Shown piece by piece: positions 12,541-24,185 of a stretch of DNA of 64,000 bases. Source of the stretch: Chlorella sorokiniana (Eukaryota > Chlorophyta > Trebouxiophyceae > Chlorellales > Chlorellaceae); contig CP084612.1 of NCBI GenBank assembly GCA_025917655.1, positions 310,001 to 374,000 of the forward strand, given 5' to 3'. The translations under genes and the position numbers were made by a program. Position 1 is the first letter of the stretch; each line of letters starts with the position of its first letter. The notes beneath the pieces were generated by a model. That model did no database searches. It was not told the DNA's origin and saw only the letters and a list, made by a program, of their open reading frames with translations.

Positions 12541-14600
12541 ATGTCCAGCGCTGCGACAGCTGCTGCCGAGGGCACCACACTGGAAGTGCTGGGCAAGCTT
12601 CAGCACCCTCAGGCAAGTCCCTTGCTGCTATTCTCGGCCGTACAGGGAGCCTGCGGGCGTCCTCCGCCTCCTGGCGAGCTGCTGAGGGCTGCCTCTGATT
12701 CGATTTCTAGCCCCAACCCCCACGCTCACCTCGCCGCCCCAGCCGCAGCTTGCACCTGCACTGGCTGATGCGCTGGTCAGCCTGGAGGCGGCAGAGCGTG
12801 GTGCGGCTGACCTCGGAGGCAGAGAACCGCTGCAGGCGCACCCGCTGCCGCCCGCCGCCGCCGCCGCCGCCACGAGCGCCGCAAGCTGAGCCGGGCCTCC
12901 AGGGCAGAGCGCAGCGAGAGCGGCAGCTCGGACGAGGAGAAGGAGGAGAAAGAATGGGTGGATGAGGAGCGCGCTGCACACGACTGCCAGGTCAGCGCTG
13001 GGGTGGGCGCCGATCTGGACCCTGCTGAGCTGGCGGGGCTGCTGCACCGCTCCGGCCTGCACCGAGCCGGTGCCACGGGTGAGCCCACAGCTCTGCAGGG
13101 CTCAGCTGTGACCCTTCACTCACCCTGAAGGGTTGCGTGAAGAAGCTGGAACTAGCCCAGTAAGCCATTACAATGCTTTGCAGCCGCCTCAGGAGCGCCC
13201 TGTGACCAACTGCAGCCACTCTGGGTGTTTCCACACCAGATTCCCCCTCCCTCCCAAAACACGCTCGCAGCCGGCGACGCCAGGGACAACGTGCCACGGG
13301 GCGGTCGCGCATGGACCGCCTACACAGTGTTCAGTTGCCAGGCGCGGGAGGCGATGCAGGCAGCTCACCCCGACAGCACTGCAACCACAATCGAGAGGGT
13401 GGGTGCTGGCTCTTGGGTTGTCGCAGCTCAACAGCCTCTGTGTGTGTGTAGGGGAGGGGGCTTGTGGGAGACAAACGGCACCGCCTGCTTGTCTGCACAG
13501 CACAGCATGCCTGCTTGCCCAAGCGTGCCCGACCTCCCGCAGCTGCTGGGCCTGCGCTGGGCGGCGCTGCCCGAGGCAGAAAAGAAGCAGTGCGCTGACC
13601 TGGCGGCGGCAGTGCGGGCCGCACACACCACGAGCGGTGGCACGGGAGGCGGCAGGTGAAGAACCCTTGTGCAGAAACTGGGTCAGCTGAGATCGGCTCG
13701 AGAGCACCCACCTGCACAACTGGTCGTTGCCTTGCAGGTCGGCTGGCCCTGCACTCCCAGCTGAGCTGCGCATGCCCCCTGCCACCCTGGAGGCAGGCGG
13801 CTGTAAGGACCGGCCACAGGTGGGCTGGGCTGGCACTGATCCGGCGGCCCGCTCCTCGCTCAAACTGTGACACCCTCCTTGCGCCTGCGCGTTGGCTGTT
13901 CCTTTTAAAGAGGTCTTTGCAACATTGCCGCCTGCAGCGCGCTCCCGCCCCAACCGCTACCTGTCCGAGCTGTTCGAAACCGGCCATTGTGGGTCCCTGC
14001 TGTGCATGCCGGGCTCCTTCCCCCTTCGCTGTTCCAAGGCTGCCTAACGGGCTCCCACGGGGATCCTCTTCACGGGCAGCAGTGCATGCTCCTCCTCATC
14101 CAGATGGGGAGAGGAGCGGGCACCCGGACAGCGGGCATCCACGCCCCACCCCGCTGCTCCTGGTTGATTGCCCTCCCGCAGATGATGGGCTCTCTGACAG
14201 CGACAGCGAGGATGAAGGCAGGCAGGGGATGGAGGAGGAGAGCCTCCGCGGCGCCCCACCCGCAGCCCCAACCAACGACGGCAGCGGCACAGCGAAGCGC
14301 AAGCGGGGCGGCCGCCCAAACACACAGCCGGCAGCGCAAAGGGCGGCGCATCCAAGCGCAAGTCAAGTGCGTTGCAGCCACTCTGCCACCCCCACCAACA
14401 ACAACAGCTGCACTGGAACAATGTCCCCCTCCTTTGCTCATGGTGCAGGGCAGCCGTGCTGCGCAGCGCTCTCGGATGTGCCTCCGGGGGCGCATCATTG
14501 CGGCGGGCTGGAGCTGCTTCTGTGCTGCTGCTTGGCAGCCGACGAAGCGGCGGAAGCCGAGACGCTTGTTGAAGCGGTGTTGGCGGCACGGTGCCGCTGA
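12541..14600 (+). CDS. HMG-box protein with acidic segment and AT-hook-like motif
   Basis: Predicted DNA-bending chromatin protein. Exons: 12541-12612 (GC-AG intron, donor GCAAGT), 12749 to about 13078, 13271-13398, 13543-13655, 13738-13819 and 13938-14600; phases agree at all later junctions. The HMG box is split over two exons: WTAYTVFSCQAREAMQ followed by LLGLRWAALPEAEKKQC, matching helices 1 to 3 of the family with the usual aromatic positions. An acidic/Ser stretch (ESGSSDEEKEEKEW) precedes it. The last exon carries CPSC and CCAC pairs and a basic AT-hook-like KRKRGGRP. A one-base deficit near 12865 separates the first half of exon 2 from the acidic frame. The family is nuclear; the specific role is unknown. 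Confidence 0.75.
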
Positions 14601-14696
14601 ATCTGCTCTCAGTGCTGCCGCCTAAGCCTGGGCCTTACGAACGCAGCTGCCCTTAGAGCAGGCTGGAAGCAGGCCGTCAACGCAGTGGCCGCTTTG

Positions 14697-14701
14697 TTAC
14701 A
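14697..14701 (-). terminator. TGTAA polyadenylation signal for DRC4
   Basis: TTACA on the plus strand reads TGTAA on the minus strand, about 130 nt past the TGA at 14828. TGTAA is the established poly(A) signal of green algae. Assignment by position only. Confidence 0.5.
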
Positions 14702-14827
14702 TCGGCATGAATAATATAGAAAAGCATGCAGGTGCAGTTCAGGGTGCGGAAGGTGCGTTTCAAGACTTTCAAGGACTTATGAAATAGTTCACATTCCCGG
14801 CAAGCAGTAGCTAGGCGTCCGCGCATG

Positions 14828-17800
14828 TCACTCTGGCAGCTGCCGCGAGAGGCGGTTTTCTGGGATGGCCGCCCCACCGACTCCCTCCCCATCCAGCCCT
14901 GCTGCGGCCGCTGCATCGGCGGCAGCCTCGCTGGGCGGCTCACCAGTGGGCACACCTGCCACAGCACGCTCAGCAGCAGCAGCAGCCACCGCTGCTGAAC
15001 TGGGGCTCTCCCGGGAGGCCGTCTCCGCCTCAGCATCTGCCAGCGGCCCCTCAGCAGCACCGGTTGCCGCCGCCGCCAGCTGCTCTCTGTGCCGCAGGTC
15101 GTCCCCAGGCGCCTAGCCCTCTTCCAGGCTGTCGGCGCCTTCGTCTGGCAGCGGCGTGTGCAGCGCTGCTGGCAGCACGGCACTCCCCAGCCCGTCCGCT
15201 TGGCAGGCTGCTGCTCGCCCTCCTGCTGGTGCTTCTGCTGCCCGCCCGCCTCTTCCTGCTGATCTTGCTTGCCGTCCTCCCGCTGGCTGTCCTGCTGCCC
15301 GCCCACCTCCTCCTGGTGTTCGTGCTGCCCCCCTGCACTGGTCTGTAGTTTTGCTGCTCGCCTTCCTCCTGCTGGCTGGCCTGCTGCCTTCCCTCCTCCT
15401 GCTGCTCCTGCCTGGACTCGTCCTGCACTTTTGCCTGCCCCTCCTCGTGCTTGCCCTCCTGTTGCTGCTCCTGCTCCTCCTCCTCCATGCTTTCCTGTCG
15501 CTGCTCCTGCACGTCCTCCTCTTGCTGCTCCTGCCCCTCCTCCTGTTGCTGAGAGGCCCTTGCGCTGCCGACGCTGGCGCCAGCCTCGCTCCCAGGCGTA
15601 GTAGCGCGGGCCGCTGCTTGGAGCGGCTCACCGCCTCGCACCTCGTTCTTCGCTTCTTTGACCGATGAAGCACCGCCCTGGCGCAGCTCTACGAGCGCAG
15701 CCTTTGACGCCATCTGCAGCGCCAGCAGCTCACCCCGCAGCGCCCCCGCTGCAGCGTGTGCAGCGCCAGCGCCTGGTGCCGCTGCTGGAGCTCGGCCAGC
15801 TCCTGCTGCACCTGCTTGGAGGCAGCGGCATTGAGGTCCTGAGACAGTGCACCTCGGCAAATGTCAGCATTTGTCAGAGATCCATCCAGCTTCGCGACAA
15901 GGCAGAGTGGTTGCTTGGAACACTGGTCCGCCCGTTCACAACCACTCTCACATTCCACCCACCCACCCCCACACGCTCCACACACACCTATCCCCCCCCG
16001 CCCCTCCCCAAACACACGCGCACGCACACACCCACACACTAACAAACACATACAACCCAGCCCCCCCCACCTTCTCCAGCCTCTGCCGCGTCACCTCCAG
16101 CTCCCACTCGCGAGCCCGCCCCGCCCTCTCCGCCGCCGCCAGCCGCGCCTTGGCCGCCGCCAGGGCCGCCCGGTCCCGCTCCGCCCCCGAAACCTGGGCC
16201 CGCAGCGCCTCGGCCTCCTGCTTTGCCTGCTGGGCAGACACGGGCGGTGGTGGGCATGCATGCGTGCCCGTAGGGGAAAGAGGGGTGGACGGGTGGTGGG
16301 CTGGGGGGTAGGGGTGGAGGGCACGGGCAGAGGCATTGAGCGAAGCTGGTGTGGGCCCCACCAAACACTCCCCGCCCCCAATTACACGCGATATTGATCG
16401 ACGCGATTGTATATGCCGCTGCACGCCACCCGTCAGCCCACCTTCCCCAGCGGCTCCGTCAGGGCCCGGTTCTCTCGCACCACGTCCCCCACCAGCCGCT
16501 CGCGCTGCGCCTCCGCCGCCCGCATCCCCGCAATCTCCTCCTGCGCCAAGGTGGCGGCAATACATACGAAGGCGGGGTTGAGGCTGAAGTGTTTGCCCGG
16601 GCGCGTCCCAGAAGCTAATGGCGCCCCGTGCTTCCAAGCCTGCACCCAGCCACCATACCCTGCCCTTGCCCTGCCCCTCCCCCGTACACATGCCCATTTA
16701 GACAACAAGCAGAGGACCTCAGAATCGGGGTCACCTTGAGCGTGCGGATGAGGTCCAGGTTGGCCAGCGTGACTTTTGAGTAGTAGGCGCGCTGGCCGCC
16801 CATCGCCGCCTCGTGCGCGGCGGTCAGCGCCGCCACGTGGGCCGCGCTGCGCTGCTCCTGGTCGGCAAGGTCTGAAAAAGAGGGAGACGGCGGGGGACGA
16901 AGGTTGTGAAGGGTAAAGTGCCGACAGGGGCGGATGCTGCAGGCACCCCGCTGTGCGCTCTGCGCAGCACGCTCAGCGTGCTGCAGGCCCCGGCTGCGAT
17001 CCGCCACAGGCCCTGGCAGCATCAGAATCACGCAGCAGGCTACAGCAGCCGGTTTGAGAAGCACAGCTACCAGCAGGGCCACTTCCGCCATGCCGGCGGC
17101 CAGCAGCGCCGCCCGCAGATCGCGCCACGGGGCTGGCAGCCTGAGGCGCACCCGCGGCATACGCCTGCTCCGCCGCCGCGTGCAGCTCCCGCAGCTGCGC
17201 CTCGTACTTGGCCTGTATGCGCCGCGCCTGCGACTCAAAGTCGGCCCGCATCTTGCTGGCCTGCTTGGCGTTGTCCAGCCTGGTGCAAGGGGGAGGGAGC
17301 TGGTGTGTGTGTGTGTGTATGTGTGTGTAAAGGGGGGCGAACGTGTGAAGAAATGTTTGTTGGAAAGGTCAATGCTGCAAGGATGGGCAGGTCGCGCAAA
17401 GCTTCCATTACTGCGCGTGCAAGCGGCACCATGTTGGGACCCGTCTGCACTCAGACTACTCTAGCCGGCCCACTGGCTCGATGCCTGGCGCCTTTCAGCC
17501 ACAGCTAGCTGTCACTCGGCCTACAACAAAGCCCCACCTGCAACCCCTTGCCCTCCTTCTCACACCTGAACTGCTTGAGCAGCTCCTCCCCCGACAGCTC
17601 CTGCTCCCTGACGTGCTGCCGCAGCCGCCGCTTGTCGTCCGTCAGCTGCGCCTCCTGCGCCGCAAACGCCTCCCCCTGCAGGCGGCGGCGGGCGCTGGGT
17701 GCACACGTGGCGCGTGCACATGTCTGCCCCCCGTGTGCTACCTGGACATGCTGCACTGGACATGCTCAATCCTTTCCCGGCATGACCCTGCCTGAAGAAA

Positions 17801-18785
17801 CCATCAATCAGTTCCTTTCCCCAAAATGCCCCAGCAGCACGCGGGCTGGGCGCAGCCAGGCAGCCGGCCGCGCCTGCGCCTTGAGCGCCGCCTCGCCATC
17901 GACCTTCAGCCTCGCCACGTGGCCGCTGTGCTCGTACAGCAAGTGCTTCACCCTTTGCTTGTACACCTTGAGCTCCAGCCCATGCCGGTCCTGGTGGGCA
18001 AGGAAGGAAGAAAGAGGGGGGACATGTTTGCTGCAGGGGAGGCACTGCGGCGGGGCAGAACTGCTCGAAGCGGCGACCTGCTGGGCAGACCACCCGGCCA
18101 ACCTTGACGATAGGGCAACAATGAAAAAACTGCACTGGCAAATGGATCCTGAGGCACCCTTGCACCCAGACTGCCAACATCCACACTGGCGCTGCCGGCG
18201 TCAGCGCGCACGCAGCTCCCCGGCAGCCGCGGGCGGCAGGGCTGCCAGGAGGCCTGGCAGGCGGCGCGCGCCGCATGCACGCGCTGCAGGCAGGCGGCCA
18301 GCCAGGCAGCCTTGGGAGGCCAGCAGCTGGCCGCCAGCCGGCCCCCACCTCCTCCTCCTCCAGCTCCTTCTCCTTTACCAGCAGCTCCGCCCGCGCATCG
18401 CCCAGCTCCCGTTTGGTGATGCCCCAGAAAGACTGGATCCTGTTCTGCGGGGGAGGTGTCGGTCGCAATGATCAAAGTCCAGGGATGGTCCGCAAGCACC
18501 GGGCGCCGGTGCAACCCCAGTGTGAGCTGAGCAAGGCGCCGGCGCCTCGGGGCCGTGGCGCACCCGCTCCAGCTGGGCAGCGTTGCGCGCCAGCTCCTCG
18601 TTGCGCAGGCTGCGCTCCAGCACCTCGCTCTTCTGCTTCAGCTCGTCGGCGGCTGCCGCAGCGGTCGAGGGCACCGACGGCGCCGCCTTCTTGCCGCCCG
18701 CCCAGGCGCTGCGGGCGGGCCCGACACCGGCCGCGACTGCAGGGGCGGAAGCGTTGCGGGGGTGCAAATTGGTGCTCCTGTGCAT
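14828..18785 (-). CDS. DRC4: Dynein regulatory complex subunit 4 (Gas8/PF2 family) with long Q/E-rich C-terminal extension
   Basis: Coiled-coil subunit of the axonemal nexin-dynein regulatory complex, which in Chlamydomonas (PF2) and animals (GAS8) tunes dynein activity in flagella. Nine exons: 18785-18564, 18444-18349, 17990-17874, 17675-17566, 17279-17152, 16871-16735, 16540-16442, about 16229-16071 and 15838-14828, with matching phases. Family landmarks appear in order: IQSFWGITKREL, KVYKQRVKHLLYEH, LRQHVREQEL, MRADFESQARRIQAKYE, AYYSKVTLANLDLI, NRALTEPLGK and REWELEVTRQRLEK. The exon 3 donor is GC. The last exon encodes a Gln/Glu-rich coil of more than 200 residues that the roughly 480-residue family lacks. 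It needs single added bases at 15743-15747 and 15328-15333 and contains an in-frame TAG at 15113-15115, so the true stop may be 15113 or 14828. The start chosen is ATG 18785. Confidence 0.88.
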
Positions 18786-19325
18786 TAACCAAGGCGTTTG
18801 ACGATGACATCAGGTGCGCTGAGCCCAGCCGGCTCGGTCAAAAGGACAGTCGCGAGGCCTGACAAGCCCTTACCGACGTAGCAGATTTTGGTGGCATATC
18901 GGCGCACTTTTAGCTCGCCCAGCGGCAATCGGGTCACTGTGTACAAGAGATGCCGTACGCAACTGCCGTACTCACCAAACCGACCCAAAACCTCCTTGAG
19001 GGCTGAAACATGCTCTATGCGGCCGCGAAAGAAGTCGGCATGCCACCGAGGCGGCTCCAGGTATGCAGCATCTTGGGGCTTGTGAGGTATGCGGGCCTGT
19101 CCCGCCGCCCGCAGCATGCCCAGCAGGTGCAGCCAACCAGAGCTTTGCGGTGGCTGGGCTGGCGCAGTCCTGCTCCATGCCCTGCCCACTAATGCTTTTG
19201 TACTAATTGCTGTTGCCTTTCCATGCCGCTCCGCCAACCCTTCCTGGCCTCCTGGTTATTGAAATCCCGTGCATTGCCACTGCACCATCTACACCCCATC
19301 GCTGCTGCTCGTCCTGGTTTAGCTC
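18786..19325. other. Intergenic region upstream of DRC4 with an unproven ORF
   Basis: A minus-strand ORF of 150 codons (19237-18785) starting MAERHGKATAIS touches the DRC4 start. It shows no recognisable motif and sits in a less GC-rich stretch, as expected of a promoter or 5' leader. I do not call it a gene. Confidence 0.35.
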
Positions 19326-22300
19326 TCATGCGGCTGATTCGTTCACACAGTTGAATGGCAGGCCTGAGCAGCATCGGTACCTCTGGCGTGCACACGCAGT
19401 GCGCAGCTGCCCCTCAGGCCAGCCAAGGGGCCAGGCGGGGCAGCAGGTGGGCTGCCGCCAGCAGCCCCCGACTCCAGACAGGATGTACAGGTACCGCATG
19501 CGGGCTGCAGCGGTACAGCAGCGGCACCGCAGGGTGAGGGGGCAGGGTGGGGGCGGGTGAGGGTGGGTTTCTGGGGGCATGGCCGAGGGCCGGGGTTGAG
19601 GTGGAGGGGCCCGAGCAGCGGGCAGCCACCGCTTGCCAGCAGCCAGACCAGTGTCAGGCCGGCCCCTGGCGGCGGCGCGTGTCGGGGCAGGAGCCTGCGC
19701 AGCGCTGGTAGCAGAGAGACATCCCGCGACAGCCAAACAAATCAATCGCAAAGCTCCCTTTCCCTGCTGCGCAGGCTGGCCCCCTGCCGATAGGAAGCGG
19801 TCGGTGCTCATCGCGCTGCGCTGGCCCTGCAGGTAGGCCAGCAGGGGGCCCAGGGCACCACTACCACGCCTGCAGCGGTGCGGCGCGGTTGCGTGGCACG
19901 GGTGAGGGCATGGGCGGGTGTAGGCGTCGATGTTGTGTACTAGGAAAGTAATGAACTAGTGAAGCAGGGGGAGGGCGGCGCCACAGTCCAGTGTGGGGGA
20001 AGGCGGGGGGTGGCAGACCCAGCGGGTCGACAGCGACAGACTTGGAGGGGCAGCAGCGGGCAGTGGCCAGGAAGCCGGGCAGCAGACAGGCAGCCAGGCA
20101 GCCGGGCAGCCGCAAGCGGGAGGCAACACGCACGCACGCGCACCCTCGTTGCCTGGGTCATCCACAGTCGGCAACCCCTGCTGGCGAAGCAGTGCGCGCA
20201 CAGCCGCCTTCAGCACACCGCCGCCATCGCCGCGGCTGTGCCGCCCCAGCCCTGTGATCACCACCAAACCCGGCGGGGGGTGGCCCGTTGCCGCTGCAGA
20301 GGCGCCGCCGAAGGAGGCGCTTCTTTCCCATGCTGCCTCGCTTGGGTGGTGCACCGGCTGCTGAAGGGGGTCGTCCCCTGGCCCCTGCTGCTGCTGCTGC
20401 TGCTGCGTCGACTGCTGCTGCTGCTGCTGTTGCTGCTGCTGTGTCTCCTCATGCTGCTGCGTCTGCTGCTGCTGCGCCACCACTGCTTCCAGCGCCGGCA
20501 GCAGGTGCACCAGGGCTTCCAGGCGGCGCAGCAGTACCATGCGGGCAGCTGCCTGGGAGCTTCCATGGAGGTCCAGCACCAGAGCATCGCGCAGCAGGGC
20601 CGCCTGGCTGGCAGGAGTGCCGCCGCTTGCGGCGTCCAGGGCGGCCGCCGCTGCGCTATTAACGTCGCTTTCGCCAGCCCACTTGAGAAAGGACAGACTC
20701 GGCTGCCCGTTCCTTCCCGCACTTTTGAGAAGCGGGTCTGGACCACCTGCCAGGCTGTCCACCGCAAGCCGCGGCTGCCGATGATGGTGCAGGCGATACG
20801 GTCGGTCCGGCCCCCGCCTGTACCGCTCCGTGCCATCGCCGCCGCCGCCGTCCCCCGTTGCGCCGCCTCCGCCGCCATCGGCAGGGCGTGGCCCCTCTGC
20901 TGCCTCGGCGCCGCAGTCTCCTGCACCGCCGCCCGCAGCCTCTGCCGCTGCCAGCTGGCCGCTGCGCTGGCGCCGCACCTGCCGCGCCTCCGCCACCACC
21001 TCCGCCGCCAGGGCTGGGTGGCTGCCAAACGCCAGCGCCAACACCCTTTCGGTGCAGTCGTCAGGCACAGCGCCTGCGGGGGGAACGGGAAAAAGGGGAG
21101 GGCGATGAGCGGCGGGCGGGGAGGTGGGTGTGAGGGTGAGGAGCGAAGCTAGTTTCGCTCAACAAACGATTCTGCTCGTTCAGTTGCCTTGATGCATCAA
21201 CATCACCTACTGTCGATCACCCCCCACACACACACACACATACACACACCAGTCTTCTGTCTGTCGCCGCCTCCCACTCCTGATCCACCCCCACCCACCC
21301 GCCTCCAGCATGGCCAGCCAGGCGGCGTAGGCAGCGTCCACGCTGCCCGCCCGCCCGTAGGCGCCCAGCACCGCGTTCCAAACAGCCACGTTGGGCCGCA
21401 CCCCCGCCTGCGGTGGAGGGGGAGGCAGTGGGGAGGGAGGCAGCAGGGAGGGAGGCAGCGGGGAGGGAGGCAGTGAGATTGTGGAAAAGGAGCGCCGGGG
21501 GGGGACGAAGATGGGGGGCAGTGTGTTGGCAAGCGGGAGTGAGGGTTTGGGAGGAGGGGGCAGTGAGACGCAGCAAAGCGGATGCATTGGATGGAGGCAG
21601 GAGATATCTCCCGGGGGGCAGGGGGACGCAAGAGAGCAGGAAGAAGCAGCGCATTCAAGGCGGCATGCAAACGGGGAGGTGTGGCAAGGCCCGCAAGGGA
21701 TCTCGTGGTTTTGAGACTGTTCATCACCTCTACTCCCCCAAAAACCATTCCCACCTGATCACACACACATGCGCTAGAGCCCTGGCAGTGTCCCTGACTG
21801 AAACACTCGACATAATCAATCCCCGACCACACACACCACACCACACCCCTTCACACACACCTGCGGCATCAGTCGCTCCACCACCTCGGCCGCCACTGCG
21901 GGCCGCCCCGCGCGCCCTGCCGCCGCCGCCAGCATGGAAAACGTCCAGGTGGTGGGGCGCTGGCCGGCGGCGCGCATGGCGGCGTAGGTGGAAAGCGCGG
22001 CGTCCACCTGGCCTGCCTTGGCCTGAGGGGGAGGGGGTTGGAGGTGATGGGGGGGGCTTTATGCATGTGCTCCCGTGTCGGTTGCCTGGCCCTGCTTCTA
22101 CTCTTGAGCCTGGTGGGCGGCCTCAAAAAAATTCTCACAAGGCAGCTTCCTCCCTGCAGAGCAGCTGCCGGGCAGCTACCTGGCAGTCGAGCAGGTTGTG
22201 CCACAGCACGAGGTTGGGCTGCACGCCGCGCCGCCGCATCTCGCCAAACGCGTCGGCGGCGCGGGCCGCGTACTCCGGGGGCAGGTCATAAGGGGGTGCT

Positions 22301-23791
22301 CCGCCTGCATCGGGGGCTTGCTGCGTGTTTCAACAAGAAGACTGTACTGGAAGACCGTGAACGAAGGACAGCAGCGGTTGTGGACGTGGGAATGCCGCAG
22401 TGTTCGCTCATGGATGAAGGACAGCCTGTCGAAGTGTGGGGCGGGCTGTGCAGCGGGGGAGCACGGGTCGACAGACAGGGGCCGCGGCGGCCTGCAGCTG
22501 CCGGCGATAGGGGCCAGCGGGTGCACTGCAGGCTGGAAGGCTGACCAAGCAACACAACACAAGGGATCGGCTGAAGGATGGGTCAAGAGAAGCCGGGAGC
22601 AGACGCACCCGGGACAGCGCGGTGAGCAGGGCGCTGTATGTGTACTGGGTCAGCGGCGCCGCATCGAGACGCAGCCCGGCCACCAGCGCCCCCGCCTCGC
22701 CGCTCACGGCAGCCCGCCGCGCCGCCAGCCGCGCCTGCCAGTCGGCCGCGCCGACGCCACCCGGTCCTCTCGGTTGCTGTTGCAGCTGCTCTCGCTGCTG
22801 CGGGCGCTGGGTGTGCTGCGCTGCAGAGGAAGATCCAGATCCAGGCTCCGTCTCTGAATCCAGCCCCTCAAAAGGATGAGAGCCCGCTGGGCCGGCGGCG
22901 CCTGCGTGCCGCTGCCGCTCGGCCGCTGCGCTCGGCAGCGCTGCCGCTTCACCGCTCCGCCGGCCATCCTCCAGCTCCAGCAGCCTGCGGTAGACGGCCC
23001 ACGCCTTGTCAGCCTGTCGCAGGCGACCGTAGGTGCCCAGCAGCATGGGCAGCATCCAGTGCTGCAGGCGAGGTTCCGCAGAGAACAGAGGACGTGAGAA
23101 GCGGGCCGGGCTGATTGAAGCAAGCAAGCTGAACAGAAGCGCCTGCAAGTTAGACAAGGCGGGAAAGGGGGAGGCAAACAGGAAAGCAAGCGCCAAGTCT
23201 GCAACCCAATCCCGCAATCGAGCTGGCAGGCAGTAAGCGCCCCCAGCCTTTGCGCAACAGCACCCGCCTGCGGCTCCCCGCCCTCCTGCACGTAGAGGCG
23301 AAAGAAGTACTCCGCCCCTGCTGCGTCGTTGGCATGCGCACGGCTCTGCAGCGGCAGCAGGCGCGGCTTGCTATGTCGGGTGCGGCAGGGGAGAGAATGG
23401 ATCCCAAAACTTACTCAGGCATATCGTTGCGAGGGAACCAACACGAGAACTTAGGTGGTTGAAAACAGCTGTAGGAACTAGGTGGCAGCCTTCAACCCAC
23501 CTTGAAGCGCCCCACAAGCCGGGCCAGGCGGTGCGCCGCCGCGACGCCTCCACCTCCTTCTCCGGCCTGCTGCTGGAGGGCGCCGCGCCTCCTGCGCCGC
23601 AGAACGCCGCGCTCGCCGCCGTCGTCGTCAGCGGGCGGTGCCGCCGCTGCTGCCAGCCCAGCCGCTAGGGGTTGGCAGGGCGTGGCGGACCATTGGCGGA
23701 GAGCGGCTTCGACATGGCCCCATGTCGAAGGTACTTGTGCACCCCCTCTCGTGGCGCAGTGGGCTGCCGAGCGAGAAAGCTGCGACAGCAT
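19326..23791 (-). CDS. Pentatricopeptide repeat protein with C-terminal SMR domain (PPR-SMR)
   Basis: RNA-binding organelle protein class (as GUN1, pTAC2 and SVR7 in plants); organelle targeting is inferred from the family. Exons: 23791-23501, from 23345, 23061-22609, 22320-22180, 22022-21861, 21407-21299, 21073-20144 and from 19869. PPR signatures include YSALLTALSR, RRRGVQPNLVLWHNLL, YAAMRAAGQRPTTWTFSML and AGVRPNVAVWNAVLGAYGR. The SMR domain shows VLDLHGSSQAA (about 20570), TGLGRHSRGDG (about 20240) and NEGVVVVP. A Gln-rich insert (CTG repeats, 20387-20480) interrupts it. The last exon needs one base added at the G-run 19844-19848 to continue as LLAYLQGQRSAM; beyond about 19780 the C-terminus, here taken to the stop at 19326, is uncertain. 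The exon 2 end is unresolved. It is divergent from the MYND gene. Confidence 0.87.
20387..20480. repeat. CTG/CAG trinucleotide repeat encoding polyglutamine
   Basis: Interrupted CTG triplets on the plus strand read as CAG (Gln) on the coding minus strand, inside the SMR domain exon of the PPR-SMR gene. It keeps the reading frame and so behaves as a coding repeat. Confidence 0.85.
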
Positions 23792-24185
23792 TCTGCCGAG
23801 GGTTTCAACCTGCCATGTTCAACAACATTTGGCACTGCTTACATGGCGGAAAGACACAATCTGCAATGCAGGGCAGCAACCTTGCCTCATGCCACCACAG
23901 CAGGCCGCAGCACACTGACTCGTCTCATGCTGCGGAACCCGAAAGTATGAGGCCTGAGCCCGTTGCTCGTCATCAGAGCCCATCGACGCACTGTTTAATA
24001 TCCAAACGCGCTCCCGGCTGCTTATTGCTCACTTTCAAACCAGCAACTTAATCGCGCCTGCATCAAACCTGCTATCGGTGGGTGTGTTCGTTTTGTCGCA
24101 CGCACCCAGACTGAACTTCCTGACGCCCGCCTGCCCACGAGCAGTCCCACCACAACCGCCGCGCCCGCTCCACTGCTGCCCCGCC
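23792..24185. promoter_or_regulatory. Divergent intergenic region between PPR-SMR and MYND genes
   Basis: About 394 bp between opposing start codons with moderate GC content and no supportable ORF. Promoter function for both genes is inferred from the layout; no specific element is claimed. Confidence 0.4.

Noticed and set aside
15113-15115. Reassigned genetic code (TAG as a sense codon)
   Set aside because: TAG does not appear as a sense codon inside other conserved exons in the window; a base error or a real stop is simpler.
18785-19237. 150-codon minus-strand ORF just upstream of DRC4
   Set aside because: No motif, lower GC than the neighbouring exons, and it ends exactly at the DRC4 start; better read as leader or promoter.
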